From positions 62,001 to 126,000 of the forward strand of contig CAVQRB010000017.1 in NCBI GenBank assembly GCA_963715055.1: a stretch of DNA of 64,000 nt, given 5' to 3'. The position numbers and the translations under genes are program-made. Of this stretch, positions 41,946-52,649 are shown piece by piece (within the stretch, counting starts at the first letter, position 1; every line of letters begins with the position of its first letter). Origin of the DNA: CAVQRB01 sp963715055 (GTDB lineage Bacteria; Pseudomonadota; Alphaproteobacteria; Rhodobacterales; Rhodobacteraceae). The notes under the pieces were generated by a model. That model had not been told where the DNA came from, did not search any database, and was given only the letters and a program-made list of their open reading frames with translations.

Positions 41946-42365
41946 ATGACAGCACAAGAGATCATCGCCCGTCTGAACCTCGCCCCGCATCCCGAAGGCG
42001 GGTTTTACCGCGAGACCTGGCGCGCGGGAAACGCGGGGCGTGCAACCGGAACCTGCATCTACTTTCTTCTTGTCGCGGGAATGCCCAGCCACTGGCACCG
42101 GGTCGATGCAACGGAAATCTGGCTCTACCACGCGGGCGCGCCGCTCGTGCTGTCGCTCAGCGCAAATGCGGAGGGTCCCGCAAGGGATCACCTGCTCACG
42201 CCGGATCTTGCCAACGGTGCGCCGCAGATCATCGTGCCGGAAAACCACTGGCAGGCGGCGCGGACCACGGGCGATCATACGCTGGTCAGTTGCACCGTTT
42301 CGCCGGGTTTCGCTTTCGAGGGGTTCACGCTGGCGCCGCCGGGCTTCGACATCCCGCGCGATTGA
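41946..42365 (+). CDS. Cupin domain protein (DUF985)
   Basis: A 139-residue protein of the DUF985 cupin family. The N terminus is ARLNLAPHPEGGFYRETWRA. The metal-binding cupin motif is SHWHRVDATEIWLYHAGAPL, with His and Glu ligands. NHWQAARTTGDHTLVSCTVS forms the second cupin motif, and it ends FEGFTLAPPGFDIP. Relatives bind sugars or metals, but the activity is not established. It is convergent with anmK, six bases apart. Confidence 0.85.
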   Translation: MTAQEIIARLNLAPHPEGGFYRETWRAGNAGRATGTCIYFLLVAGMPSHWHRVDATEIWLYHAGAPLVLSLSANAEGPARDHLLTPDLANGAPQIIVPENHWQAARTTGDHTLVSCTVSPGFAFEGFTLAPPGFDIPRD

Positions 42366-42371
42366 GCAGGA

Positions 42372-43499
42372 TCAGGCCTGCGCCTGCGCGTCCAGCATGG
42401 GCCGGCTTACCGTGCCGCCGCCAACCGCCGCCCGGACCCCGGTGGTGCTTTGACAGGAGGTGGGCAGCCCCCGCGCCACCCGCACCGCAAGATAGGCGAA
42501 GGCCTGCGCTTCCAGCATATCTCCATCGAGACCCACGGCCTCCACCGGGCGCACCGGGCAATCGAGGGCAGCGGCGAGCATCTCCATCAGCACCGGATTG
42601 TGCCGACCGCCCCCTGTGACCAGAAGCTGCGCGGGCGGTTTGGGGCAATGCTGCATCCCCTCGACCACAGCGGCTGCACACATGCCCGTCAGCGTCGCCG
42701 CCGCATCGGCGTCGCCAAGCTCGCCGACAAGCGCGATCATCTCCGAAAAATCGTTTCGGTCCAAGGATTTGGGCGGCATTTTCGCGAAGTAGGGCTCGGC
42801 AAGGAAGAGCTCGAGAGCGCCTTGCTCCACCGTTCCCCTGCGCGCGGTCCTGCCGCCCTCGTCGAAGGGCTTTCCGAGCCGCGCGCGCATCAGATCATTG
42901 ACCGGCGCGTTGGCGGGGCCAGTGTCGAAAGCAAGAAGCGCACCGTCCAATTCAGGACGCGCGAAGGAGGGATCAACGTAGGTCAGGTTCCCGACACCGC
43001 CAAGGTTGAGAAAGGCCAGCGGCTCCGCGGCACCAATGAAGCGCGCGCAGGCGAAATGGAAGAAGGGCGCGAGCGGCGCGCCTTCGCCACCCATCTGCAC
43101 GTCCGCCGTGCGGAAATCCCACACGACAGGCACCCCGAGCGCATCGGCGAGCCAGGCCCCGTCGCCGACCTGCAAGGTGCCGAGCGTACGCGGCGCATGG
43201 GCGAGCGTCTGGCCGTGAAAGCCCACCAGATCGACCGCGTCGAACTGCTCGAGCACTTCGAGATGTGCCGCCTCGATGACGTCCGTGGCGGCCTCGACCT
43301 CCGGACCCGACCATTTGCCCAAGGCCGCCGTCAGCACCGCCTGTTCGGCCTCGGAATAGGCGCGGTAGCGCGAGGGCCCGAAGGCCTCGATCACATGGCC
43401 GTCGGTGACCAGCACTGCGGCATCGACACCATCCAGCGAGGTACCACTCATGGCGCCCAGGGCGACCAGTTTGCCGGTTTTTGCGATGGCCTTTGTCAA
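42372..43499 (-). CDS. anmK: Anhydro-N-acetylmuramic acid kinase
   Basis: A 375-residue kinase that opens and phosphorylates 1,6-anhydro-MurNAc released from the wall, the step after NagZ in peptidoglycan recycling. The ATP loop is ALGAMSGTSLDGVDAAV. Other motifs: VGFHGQTLAHAPRTLGTLQV, GDGAWLADALGVPVVWDFRT, and FDTGPANAPVNDLMR (kinase signature). The frame has an ATG at 43565 that would overlap the tyrS start. A TTG at 43499 with AAAGGA eight bases upstream gives a family-like N terminus (TKAIAKTGKLVALGAMSGTS) and leaves room for both promoters, so I chose it. Confidence 0.88.
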   Translation of the reverse strand: MTKAIAKTGKLVALGAMSGTSLDGVDAAVLVTDGHVIEAFGPSRYRAYSEAEQAVLTAALGKWSGPEVEAATDVIEAAHLEVLEQFDAVDLVGFHGQTLAHAPRTLGTLQVGDGAWLADALGVPVVWDFRTADVQMGGEGAPLAPFFHFACARFIGAAEPLAFLNLGGVGNLTYVDPSFARPELDGALLAFDTGPANAPVNDLMRARLGKPFDEGGRTARRGTVEQGALELFLAEPYFAKMPPKSLDRNDFSEMIALVGELGDADAAATLTGMCAAAVVEGMQHCPKPPAQLLVTGGGRHNPVLMEMLAAALDCPVRPVEAVGLDGDMLEAQAFAYLAVRVARGLPTSCQSTTGVRAAVGGGTVSRPMLDAQAQA

Positions 43500-43563
43500 A
43501 GCCTTTTCCTTTGTCTGCTCTGCGCCTATAGATGCAACGCAATTCAACCCGAGAGCAAGTGTC

Positions 43564-44817
43564 ATGACTTACCACCCCAAATCGGATTTCATCGCCGTGA
43601 TGATCGAGCGCGGCTTTCTGGCCGATTGCACGGATTATCAGGGGTTGGATGAACAACTGCTTAAAGGCGCGCAGCCCGGCTACATCGGTTTCGATGCCAC
43701 GGCGAAGTCGCTCCATGTGGGCTCGCTCATTCAGATCATGATGCTGCGCTGGCTGCAAAAGACCGGTCACAAGCCGATCACCCTGATGGGGGGCGGCACG
43801 ACCAAGGTGGGCGATCCCTCGTTCCGCGCCGACGAACGCCCCTTGCTGAGCCCTGCGGATATCGACGCCAATATCGCCGGGATCAAGAATGTTTTCGCGG
43901 CCTACCTGACCTATGGCGACGGGACGACCGATGCGATGATGATCAACAATGCCGAATGGCTCGACGATCTCAATTACCTCGACTTCCTGCGCGACATCGG
44001 GCGGCATTTTTCGATCAACCGGATGCTGTCGTTCGAGAGCGTGAAATCGCGGCTCGACCGGGAGCAATCGCTGTCGTTCCTCGAATTCAACTACATGATC
44101 CTTCAGGCCTATGACTTCATGGAACTGCACCGGCGCTACGGCTGCATCCTGCAGATGGGCGGCTCGGATCAATGGGGCAATATCGTCAACGGCATCGACC
44201 TGACGCGCCGGGTGATCGACGGGGAGGTCTACGGGCTCACCTCGCCACTGCTGACCACCTCGGACGGCCGGAAGATGGGCAAGTCGCAATCAGGTGCGGT
44301 CTGGCTCAACGCGGATATGCTCTCGCCTTACGAATTCTGGCAGTTCTGGCGCAACACCACGGACGCCGATGTGGGCCGGTTCCTGAAGCTCTACTCCGAA
44401 CTCCCGATAGACGAATGCGAGCGGTTGGGCGCGCTTGCGGGCTCGGAGATCAACGAGGCCAAGATCAGGCTGGCCAATGAGGTCACTAGGCTCCTGCACG
44501 GGCCCGAAGCCGCTGCCGCTGCCGAAGCCACGGCGCGCGAGGTTTTCGAGAAGGGCGGCGTGGGCGACGACCTTCCGACGCTGACGCTTTCTGCTGCGGA
44601 TGTGGGCGACGGGATTTCCATCGTTCAACTGATCGTGCGCTCGGGGCTCGCGGGCTCGGGCAAGGAGGCGAAACGGCTTATCGCGGAGAACGGCGCGCGG
44701 CTCGACGATGCGCCCCTGACCGACGCCGGGCTGATGCTGGATGCGGCGGCGCTCGCCTCGCCGGTCAAGCTGAGTGCCGGCAAGAAACGGCACGCACTGG
44801 TGCAACTGGCCGGCTGA
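43564..44817 (+). CDS. tyrS: Tyrosyl-tRNA synthetase
   Basis: A 417-residue class I synthetase that charges tRNA-Tyr. The HIGH-like motif is SLHVGSLIQIMML (about residue 46). Substrate residues are in GGGTTKVGDPSFR and QAYDFMELHRRYGC. KMGKSQSG is the KMSKS-type motif. The C-terminal S4-like RNA-binding domain begins LIVRSGLAGSGKEAKRLIAE. The ATG at 43564 gives MTYHPKSDFIAVMIERGF; a longer frame upstream is a shadow of the anmK leader. Confidence 0.96.
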   Translation: MTYHPKSDFIAVMIERGFLADCTDYQGLDEQLLKGAQPGYIGFDATAKSLHVGSLIQIMMLRWLQKTGHKPITLMGGGTTKVGDPSFRADERPLLSPADIDANIAGIKNVFAAYLTYGDGTTDAMMINNAEWLDDLNYLDFLRDIGRHFSINRMLSFESVKSRLDREQSLSFLEFNYMILQAYDFMELHRRYGCILQMGGSDQWGNIVNGIDLTRRVIDGEVYGLTSPLLTTSDGRKMGKSQSGAVWLNADMLSPYEFWQFWRNTTDADVGRFLKLYSELPIDECERLGALAGSEINEAKIRLANEVTRLLHGPEAAAAAEATAREVFEKGGVGDDLPTLTLSAADVGDGISIVQLIVRSGLAGSGKEAKRLIAENGARLDDAPLTDAGLMLDAAALASPVKLSAGKKRHALVQLAG

Positions 44818-44998
44818 ACCCGTGGCGCAGGCTTTTCGCGGCGGAGAGCAAAGCAGGGCGTCGCGCGCAATTCTGCTTGTTGTCCTTGCGCCAATACCGA
44901 TCGAAGAAAGCGCCGGAGTAAAGTAAACGCCTCACCGGCTGGACAGAGCGCGCATCACCGCTTTAGGTGAGAGAAACCGACCCGAGGAGGCGCTTTAC

Positions 44999-45754
44999 AT
45001 GAAACTCAAGGACGCTGCCGCCATCGTCACCGGAGGCGCTTCCGGTCTGGGCGAGGCCACGGCCAGGCACTTCGCCGCAGCCGGCGCGCAGGTCACGCTG
45101 CTTGACCGCGATATAGCACGCGGCGAAGCCATCGCAGCGGAGATCGGCGGGTATTTCGCGCAGACCGATGTGACCGACGAAACCTCCGTGACGGCAGCGG
45201 TGGCCCTCGCGTGCGCGCGGATGGGCCGGATCAGCGTTGCGGTGAATTGCGCAGGCATAGCCGTGGCTTGCAAGACCGTGGGACGCGAGGGTGCGCATCC
45301 GCTCGACGCCTTCCGGCGCACCATCGACATCAACCTGACGGGGACTTTCAACGTCGCACGTCTTGCAGCACTGGCGATGCAAGACAACAGACCCGAGCCG
45401 GACGGGGCGCGGGGCGTGATCATCAACACCGCCTCCATCGCGGCCTACGACGGGCAGAAAGGCCAGACCGCCTATGCCGCCTCGAAGGGCGGGGTTGTCG
45501 GCATGTGCCTGCCGATGGCGCGGGATCTGGCGAAAAGCGGCATCCGGGTGATGACCATCGCGCCGGGCATCTTCATGACGCCGATGCTGGCGGGCCTCGG
45601 CGAGGACGTGCAGGCACAGCTGGCCGCCGATGTCCCCTGCCCTCCGCGTCTCGGCGATCCGGCGGAATATGCGAGCCTCGCAGGTTTCATCGTCGAGGCG
45701 GGCTATCTCAACGGCGAGGTCATCCGCATCGATGGTGCGCTGAGGATGCGCTAG
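44999..45754 (+). CDS. Short-chain dehydrogenase (3-hydroxyacyl-CoA dehydrogenase type 2-like)
   Basis: A 251-residue NAD(P)-dependent SDR. The Rossmann motif is IVTGGASGLGEATARHFAAA (about residues 9-28). NCAGIAVA is the NNAG-type motif, catalytic Ser is in INTASIAAYDG, and the Tyr-Lys pair is in YAASKGGVVG. The overall pattern (ASIAAYDGQKGQTAYAASKG, APGIFMTPMLAGL) resembles the HSD10/3-hydroxyacyl-CoA dehydrogenase type 2 group acting on acyl-CoA or related substrates. A strong ribosome binding site GAGGAGG precedes the ATG. It lies between tyrS and a MOSC gene. Confidence 0.88.
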   Translation: MKLKDAAAIVTGGASGLGEATARHFAAAGAQVTLLDRDIARGEAIAAEIGGYFAQTDVTDETSVTAAVALACARMGRISVAVNCAGIAVACKTVGREGAHPLDAFRRTIDINLTGTFNVARLAALAMQDNRPEPDGARGVIINTASIAAYDGQKGQTAYAASKGGVVGMCLPMARDLAKSGIRVMTIAPGIFMTPMLAGLGEDVQAQLAADVPCPPRLGDPAEYASLAGFIVEAGYLNGEVIRIDGALRMR

Positions 45755-45778
45755 ACTAGCTGGTCAGAGGAGAACACC

Positions 45779-46242
45779 ATGTGGCAAGGCCGACTGCTGA
45801 ACATCCATACCGCCCCAAAGGCCCGCGCGCCGATGGTTGAACAGATCACCGCCACCCTGATCGCCGGCGTCGGCATCGAGGGCGACCGCTACGCACAGGG
45901 CATCGACACGGGCACCTATTCCGACCAGCCCGATGTGCGCGAGGTCACCCTGATCGAGGTGGAAACGCTGGAGGCATTGGCGCGCGACCACGACATCGCT
46001 CTCAGCCCGCAGGAACACCGCCGCAACCTGACCACCCGCGATGTGCCGCTCAACCATCTCGTCGGACGGCAATTTCATCTGGGCGAGGTGCTGCTGGAAG
46101 GCGGGCGGCTCAACACGCCTTGCCGCTACATCGACATGATCACGAAAAAGACGATCTGCGATCTGCTCGAACATCGCTCCGGGCTGAATTGCCGAATTAT
46201 CAAGGGCGGGGTTATCCGGCCCGGCGATCTGATCCGACTGGC

Positions 46243-46246
<4 letters not shown>
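45779..46246 (+). CDS. MOSC domain protein
   Basis: A 155-residue MOSC (molybdenum cofactor sulphurase C-terminal) domain protein. Motifs include GIEGDRYAQGIDTGTYSDQP, EHRRNLTTRDVPLNHLVGRQ, and the Cys in RLNTPCRYIDMI (about residue 117), where a conserved Cys binds sulphur in this family. Stand-alone MOSC proteins may handle sulphur for a molybdenum or other cofactor; the target is unknown. It is convergent with the ABC-F gene, with the two stops overlapping by four bases (46243-46246). Confidence 0.88.
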
Positions 46247-48051
<1,805 letters not shown>

Positions 48052-48132
48052 GGCGGGCAGCTATGCCGCCCCCGCGCCAAGGTCAACGGGGCAGCACCGC
48101 GCAAGGCGAAAAATTCCGCGCATCAAGGCAGT

Positions 48133-48903
48133 TCAGGCCTCCGCCCGCAGGAGCCGCTTGCGCGCTTCGGGGATCGCACCGACGTCGACAGCGGTAAAGA
48201 CGTGCAGCGTGTTCATCTCCCGGTCCACCACCGCATGATCGCTGACCCAGCCCCCCATCGAGAGGTAGCTGCGTAGCAATGGTGGCATATGGCGCAAACC
48301 CTCACGATTGTCCGGCCTGCGCCGCAGCCGCGCGGCAAAGCGGAAGACTTCCCGCGCCTTGATCCGAGGCATCATGTGCGGCGGCGCCAGATGGCGGGCC
48401 TTGAGCAGCGCAAAGGTGTCGAGGTAGCGCGCGGCTTCCGTTCCGGGAAATGAGGAGCAGCCCATGAGCAGCCCCACGCCGTTCTCTTCCACATGTCGGG
48501 TGATGAAGCCCCAGGCCATACGCAGGATGTCGGGGTCACGGCGCTCAGGCGCGACACAGAAGCGCCCGATCTCCATCGCCTCCCCCTCGAAAACCCCAAG
48601 CGGCGACAGGTCGTAGAACTGGGCGCAATAGCCGACGGCCAGGCCATCGCCCCGCAACGGCATCATCCGGAAGGCGCACACCAGCGCGCCCGTTGCGCTG
48701 TCTTCGATCAGGATGTGTTGGCAGAGAGCGTCAAAAACATCGGCGTCACGCGCAGCAGCCAGCCCGAAGCAGCGGGCACGCAAGGCTTGCGCGCGTTCCA
48801 CATCCGCATCGGTTTCAGCCTTGCGGGCAAGGTAGCGGCCTATCTCGACGGTCTTGATAGCGGCCTCCCGGAGCCGGTCAGAGTTCGTCGGATCCTCCGG
48901 CAT
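48133..48903 (-). CDS. olsB: OlsB-like N-acyltransferase (GNAT fold)
   Basis: A 256-residue protein of the ornithine-lipid biosynthesis/hemolysin-like acyltransferase family. Motifs: LARKAETDADVERAQALRAR, HILIEDSATGALVCAFRMMP, and EGEAMEIGRFCVAPERRDPD (about residue 115). It likely adds a 3-hydroxyacyl chain from ACP to the amino group of ornithine. The partner OlsA that adds the second chain is not next to it, so the lipid product is inferred from this protein alone. It lies upstream of the ABC-F gene and 13 bases downstream of bamE on the minus strand. Confidence 0.83.
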   Translation of the reverse strand: MPEDPTNSDRLREAAIKTVEIGRYLARKAETDADVERAQALRARCFGLAAARDADVFDALCQHILIEDSATGALVCAFRMMPLRGDGLAVGYCAQFYDLSPLGVFEGEAMEIGRFCVAPERRDPDILRMAWGFITRHVEENGVGLLMGCSSFPGTEAARYLDTFALLKARHLAPPHMMPRIKAREVFRFAARLRRRPDNREGLRHMPPLLRSYLSMGGWVSDHAVVDREMNTLHVFTAVDVGAIPEARKRLLRAEA

Positions 48904-48915
48904 GCGATGGTCCGG

Positions 48916-49389
48916 TCAGAGGCCGCCGCCCGGTCCGACCTGTCCGATGTTACCGATCAGTTGTTTCAGGAATCCGACATCCGTTACACCAGAACTGGTG
49001 ACGCGCCGCGCAAGGGGCACGACTTGTCCGCGCTCCAGCCCGAAGCGTTCGACATTGCTGACGACGCCGTTGCCGTCGAAACTGATCGCGACGACCTCGC
49101 GGTCCACCACCTCGGGCGAGAACATCGCGAAGGTGCGCACACGGCTGCGGACGTAATAGAGGCCATTGTCGCGCAGAACCGATCCCGAAGCGGAACTGCC
49201 GAGCGTCTCCTCGACGCTGGCATATGTGTCAACGCCGATGGCGATCTGGTCGAGGTCTTCCTGCGGCGGGACATAGCCGTAAGAGCGATACTGCTGCCCG
49301 CAGGCGGAGATGCACACCGCAAAGGCGAGAGTTGCGGCCCAACGAAAGCGGGAAGATCCCGCCCGTCTGGTATTCGCACCGGTCTGCAT
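48916..49389 (-). CDS. bamE: Outer membrane assembly lipoprotein BamE
   Basis: A 157-residue lipoprotein. A hydrophobic signal (AATLAFAVCISAC) ends at a lipobox Cys (about residue 31), so the mature protein is anchored by its N-terminal lipid. The SmpA/OmlA domain follows: QEDLDQIAIGVDTYASVEET with the family's two helices, then ISFDGNGVVSNVERFGL. BamE stabilises the BAM complex that inserts outer-membrane proteins, including the LptD encoded at 18098. The ATG at 49389 gives the only N terminus with a lipoprotein signal; a longer frame upstream is spurious. It is divergent from the DUF177 gene, 90 bases apart. Confidence 0.87.
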   Translation of the reverse strand: MQTGANTRRAGSSRFRWAATLAFAVCISACGQQYRSYGYVPPQEDLDQIAIGVDTYASVEETLGSSASGSVLRDNGLYYVRSRVRTFAMFSPEVVDREVVAISFDGNGVVSNVERFGLERGQVVPLARRVTSSGVTDVGFLKQLIGNIGQVGPGGGL

Positions 49390-49479
49390 GTCAGCTGCCC
49401 TCTTGCCCTTGGCGGTTGCGCCTTTTATCCCGCTTACACCATCGACCGCCCATGGTTCAAGAAACGAAAGCAGAAGTTG

Positions 49480-50046
49480 ATGTCGCAAAAAGCGCCCACG
49501 GCCACTGCCCTGCGTGTCGCAGGCCTCTCCCAGAATGCCGTCACACCCTTTGAGCTGCGCCCGGGGGCAGCGGAGCTTGCCGGCATTGCCGCAGCACTCG
49601 ACCTGATCGGCCTGCGCAAGCTTTCCTTCGTGGGGACCTTGCGGGCACAGGGCGGAGCGGATTGGCGGCTCGAGGCATCGCTCGGTGCCACGGTGGTTCA
49701 GGCTTGTGTCGTAACGCTCGAGCCGGTCACCACGCGGATCGACGTGCCGGTGAAGCGGATCTTTCTGCGCGACTACACGGAAATCGACGCGCCCGAAGCG
49801 GAAATGCCCGACGACGAGACCGTCGAGCCGCTGGGGGCATGGATTGATCCCGCCGAGGTGATGCAGGAGGCGTTGGCACTTGCGCTGCCGCTTTATCCGC
49901 GCAGCCAGGGTGCCGTCTTGGGCGAAACCGTCCACAGCGAGCCCGGAACGACACCGATGCGCGACGAGGATGCAAAACCTTTCGCCGGGCTTGCCGGGCT
50001 GCGCGCCCGGCTGCAATCGGATGACGACACCGGCGGCACCGACTGA
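49480..50046 (+). CDS. DUF177 (YceD) family protein
   Basis: A 188-residue protein of the DUF177/YceD family, which commonly precedes rpmF and is thought to assist 23S rRNA metabolism in E. coli and plants. A conserved block is LGATVVQACVVTLEPVTTRI with the family Cys (about residue 77), then DETVEPLGAWIDPAEVMQEA and LALPLYPRSQG. The C terminus is acidic. I used the ATG at 49480, 90 bases from the divergent bamE start. It is followed by rpmF, with 209 bases between. Confidence 0.87.
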   Translation: MSQKAPTATALRVAGLSQNAVTPFELRPGAAELAGIAAALDLIGLRKLSFVGTLRAQGGADWRLEASLGATVVQACVVTLEPVTTRIDVPVKRIFLRDYTEIDAPEAEMPDDETVEPLGAWIDPAEVMQEALALALPLYPRSQGAVLGETVHSEPGTTPMRDEDAKPFAGLAGLRARLQSDDDTGGTD

Positions 50047-50255
50047 TCCGCGGACCATTCCGGAAAAACCCCTTGCGCCACGCGGGAATCGCAGTATTTT
50101 GCGCGGCTCATCCAATTAGGGTTGGACAAGGCGGCGGCTTGGGCCTACACGCACGTCACACCCGAAAAGGGATATGATCTGCAACTCGGCCCCGCGCCCT
50201 TGCATCTGCCGCTCGGGCAGTGCGCCCGGCCCCGAACGACAAAAGGCCCAAGACA

Positions 50256-50462
50256 ATGGCTGTTCAACAGAACAAGGTTTCGAAATCGCGCCGCAACAAC
50301 CGTCGCGCACATGATGCGCTGGTGGCCGCGAACCCGAACGAATGCACCAACTGCGGCGAACTCAAGCGCCCGCACCACATCTGCGCCGCCTGCGGTCACT
50401 ACGATGACAAAGAAGTCGTGGCGCTGACGGAAGAGATTGATCTGGAAGACGACGCAGCCTAA
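50256..50462 (+). CDS. rpmF: 50S ribosomal protein L32
   Basis: A 68-residue ribosomal protein. The N terminus MAVQQNKVSKSRRNNRRAHD is typical, and a zinc ribbon is formed by CTNC (Cys 30, 33) and CAAC (Cys 44, 47). The acidic C-terminal end EEIDLEDDAA is usual in alphaproteobacteria. It precedes plsX with a 49-base gap. The block DUF177-rpmF-plsX-fabH couples ribosome and lipid synthesis genes. Confidence 0.96.
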   Translation: MAVQQNKVSKSRRNNRRAHDALVAANPNECTNCGELKRPHHICAACGHYDDKEVVALTEEIDLEDDAA

Positions 50463-50511
50463 ACCTCTGCCTTAACTATAAGAGCAGCAGGCGTGGGGAG
50501 GCAGTCGCCGA

Positions 50512-51585
50512 ATGACGGCTCAGACCGATCAGCGAGACGCGAAGGCCAAACGCATCATCATTTCCGTAGATGCGATGGGCGGGGACCAGGGCCCCGCGGC
50601 CATTGTTGCGGGCTGTGACGTCTCTGCGCGGAAAAACCCCGACATCAGCTTCATCCTGCACGGGCCAGAACCGGAACTGGCGGGGCTCGTCGCGAAGAAA
50701 CCGGCTTTGGCCGGACGCGTGGAGATCCGGCACGCCGGCGAAGCCGTCACCATGGACGACAAGCCCAGCCAGGTCGTGCGCAACGGCAAGGACACTTCGA
50801 TGTGGTCCGCGATCGAAGCCGTGCGCGATGGGTCGGCTTCTGTCACGGTCTCCTGCGGCAATACCGGGGCGCTGATGGCGCTCTCTATGATCCGGCTGCG
50901 CAAGCTGCCGGGCGTCAACCGCCCCGCGATCGCCGTGCTCTACCCTTCCTCCAACCCGCAGGGGTTCAACGTGCTGCTCGACGTGGGTGCGGATGTGCGC
51001 GCCGATGCGGAAGACCTTCTTCGCTTTGCGCTGATGGGGATGTCCTATGCGCGCAATGGGCTCGATTTGCCGCGCCCGAGGGTCGGACTTCTCAACGTCG
51101 GGACTGAAGAGCACAAGGGGCGCACGGAACTCAAGGAAGCCTATGAGCTGATTCGCGACCAGCGGGAGACCGCCGGCTTCGAATTCGTCGGTTTCGTCGA
51201 AGGTGGCGATATTCCCGGCGACATCTGCGATGTGATCGTTACCGACGGGTTTACCGGCAATGTGGCGATCAAGACAGGCGAAGGGACGGCCTCCTTTGTC
51301 GGAGACAGCCTGCGCGAGGCCTTCAAGTTCTCGCCGCTGTCCCGGCTCGCATCGCTTCTGGCCTACCCTTCGCTGCGGCGCCTTAAAAAGAAAATCGACC
51401 CGCGCCGGGTGAATGGCGGGGTGTTTCTGGGTCTGAACGGCACGGTGGTCAAATCCCACGGTTCGGCGGATGCAACGGGCGTCTCCGCAGCCATCAAGCT
51501 GGCGGCCCAGCTCGCCGATATCCAGTTCACCGACAAGCTGGCCGCCCGCGTTGCCGCCTTGCCGGCAGAGGAGAAAGACGAATGA
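50512..51585 (+). CDS. plsX: Phosphate acyltransferase PlsX
   Basis: A 357-residue peripheral membrane enzyme that makes acyl-phosphate from acyl-ACP for phospholipid synthesis. Motifs: ISVDAMGGDQGPAAIVAGCD near the N terminus, SCGNTGALMALSMIRLRKLP, DVGADVRADAEDLLRFALMG, and TDGFTGNVAIKTGEGTASFV. Its stop overlaps the fabH start by four bases, and rpmF precedes it. Confidence 0.95.
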   Translation: MTAQTDQRDAKAKRIIISVDAMGGDQGPAAIVAGCDVSARKNPDISFILHGPEPELAGLVAKKPALAGRVEIRHAGEAVTMDDKPSQVVRNGKDTSMWSAIEAVRDGSASVTVSCGNTGALMALSMIRLRKLPGVNRPAIAVLYPSSNPQGFNVLLDVGADVRADAEDLLRFALMGMSYARNGLDLPRPRVGLLNVGTEEHKGRTELKEAYELIRDQRETAGFEFVGFVEGGDIPGDICDVIVTDGFTGNVAIKTGEGTASFVGDSLREAFKFSPLSRLASLLAYPSLRRLKKKIDPRRVNGGVFLGLNGTVVKSHGSADATGVSAAIKLAAQLADIQFTDKLAARVAALPAEEKDE

Positions 51586-52553
51586 CCCTGCGTGCTGTCG
51601 TGAAAGGTGTCGGCCACTACCTGCCGGAGCGTGTGGTGCTTAATTCGGAATTCGAAGCCACGCTCGACACCAACGACGAATGGATCCGCGCACGCTCCGG
51701 GATCGAGCGCCGGCATTTCGCAGCCGAAGGCGAAACCACCTCTATGATGGCCACCGCCGCGGTCCATGCGGCGCTTCGGTCGGCTGGGCTCGGCGTCGAC
51801 GACATCGACGCGCTGATCGTCGCCACCTCGACCGCCGATCTCACTTTCCCGTCCGCCGCGACGATGGTTCAGGCGCAACTGGGCATGACAAAGGGCTTTG
51901 CCTTCGATGTGCAGGCGGTTTGCGCGGGCTTTGTCTTCGCGCTTGCAAATGCCAATGCTCTGATCGTTTCGGGTCAGGCCAGACGGGTCGTGGTGATCGG
52001 TGCGGAAACCTTCAGCCGGATCATGGACTGGACCGACCGGGGCACCTGTGTGCTCTTCGGGGACGGGGCGGGAGCCGTGGTTCTGGCGGCGGAAGAGGCA
52101 GCGGGCACCTCTGACGACCGCGGCATTCTCGCCACCGATCTCAACTCCGACGGGCGTTACCGCGACCTGCTCTATGTGGACGGCGGCGTGTCCACCGGCA
52201 CCTCCGGCTATCTGCGGATGCAAGGCAATCAGGTCTTCCGCCACGCAGTGGAGAAACTGGCCGCCACCGCGACAACGGCGATGGAGCGCGCCGGCGTCAG
52301 CGCGTCACAGGTCGACTGGATCGTGCCGCATCAGGCCAACATCCGCATCATCCAGGGCACCGCGAAAAAGCTCGACCTGCCGATGGAAAAGGTCGTTGTG
52401 ACGGTCCAGGATCACGGCAATACCTCCGCCGCGTCGATCCCGCTGGCGCTCTCGGTCGCCCATGCGCAAGGGCGGTTCAAGCAGGGCGATCTGATCGTCA
52501 CCGAAGCCATCGGCGGGGGTCTTGCCTGGGGTGCCGTCGTGCTGCGCTGGTGA
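51582..52553 (+). CDS. fabH: 3-oxoacyl-ACP synthase III
   Basis: A 323-residue ketoacyl synthase that starts fatty-acid chains by condensing acetyl-CoA with malonyl-ACP. The catalytic Cys is in DVQAVCAGFVFALANANALI (about residue 113), His in WIVPHQANIRIIQGTAKKL, and Asn in DHGNTSAASIPLAL. It overlaps plsX by four bases (ATGA). The ihfA promoter lies 43 bases after its stop, so it ends the rpmF-plsX-fabH transcript or is read through. Confidence 0.96.
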   Translation: MTLRAVVKGVGHYLPERVVLNSEFEATLDTNDEWIRARSGIERRHFAAEGETTSMMATAAVHAALRSAGLGVDDIDALIVATSTADLTFPSAATMVQAQLGMTKGFAFDVQAVCAGFVFALANANALIVSGQARRVVVIGAETFSRIMDWTDRGTCVLFGDGAGAVVLAAEEAAGTSDDRGILATDLNSDGRYRDLLYVDGGVSTGTSGYLRMQGNQVFRHAVEKLAATATTAMERAGVSASQVDWIVPHQANIRIIQGTAKKLDLPMEKVVVTVQDHGNTSAASIPLALSVAHAQGRFKQGDLIVTEAIGGGLAWGAVVLRW

Positions 52554-52596
52554 TCGGATCAAAGCCGCTCAAACGGTGCTCCGCAAGTCATTGATA

Positions 52597-52626
52597 TTGA
52601 CTCGGAAAAAGCCTCTCCCCTATGGT
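52597..52626 (+). promoter_or_regulatory. Sigma-70-type promoter of ihfA
   Basis: TTGACT (-35, 52597-52602) and TATGGT (-10, 52621-52626) are separated by 18 bases. Predicted transcription starts near 52633, leaving a short leader with CAGGGGG before the ATG. Confidence 0.65.
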
Positions 52627-52649
52627 TGGCAAAAATCAGGGGGATGGAC

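Noticed and set aside
48493..49479. Upstream extension of the DUF177 frame by about 330 codons
   Set aside because: It covers the opposite-strand OlsB-like and bamE genes and lacks family similarity; the ATG at 49480 gives the family N terminus.
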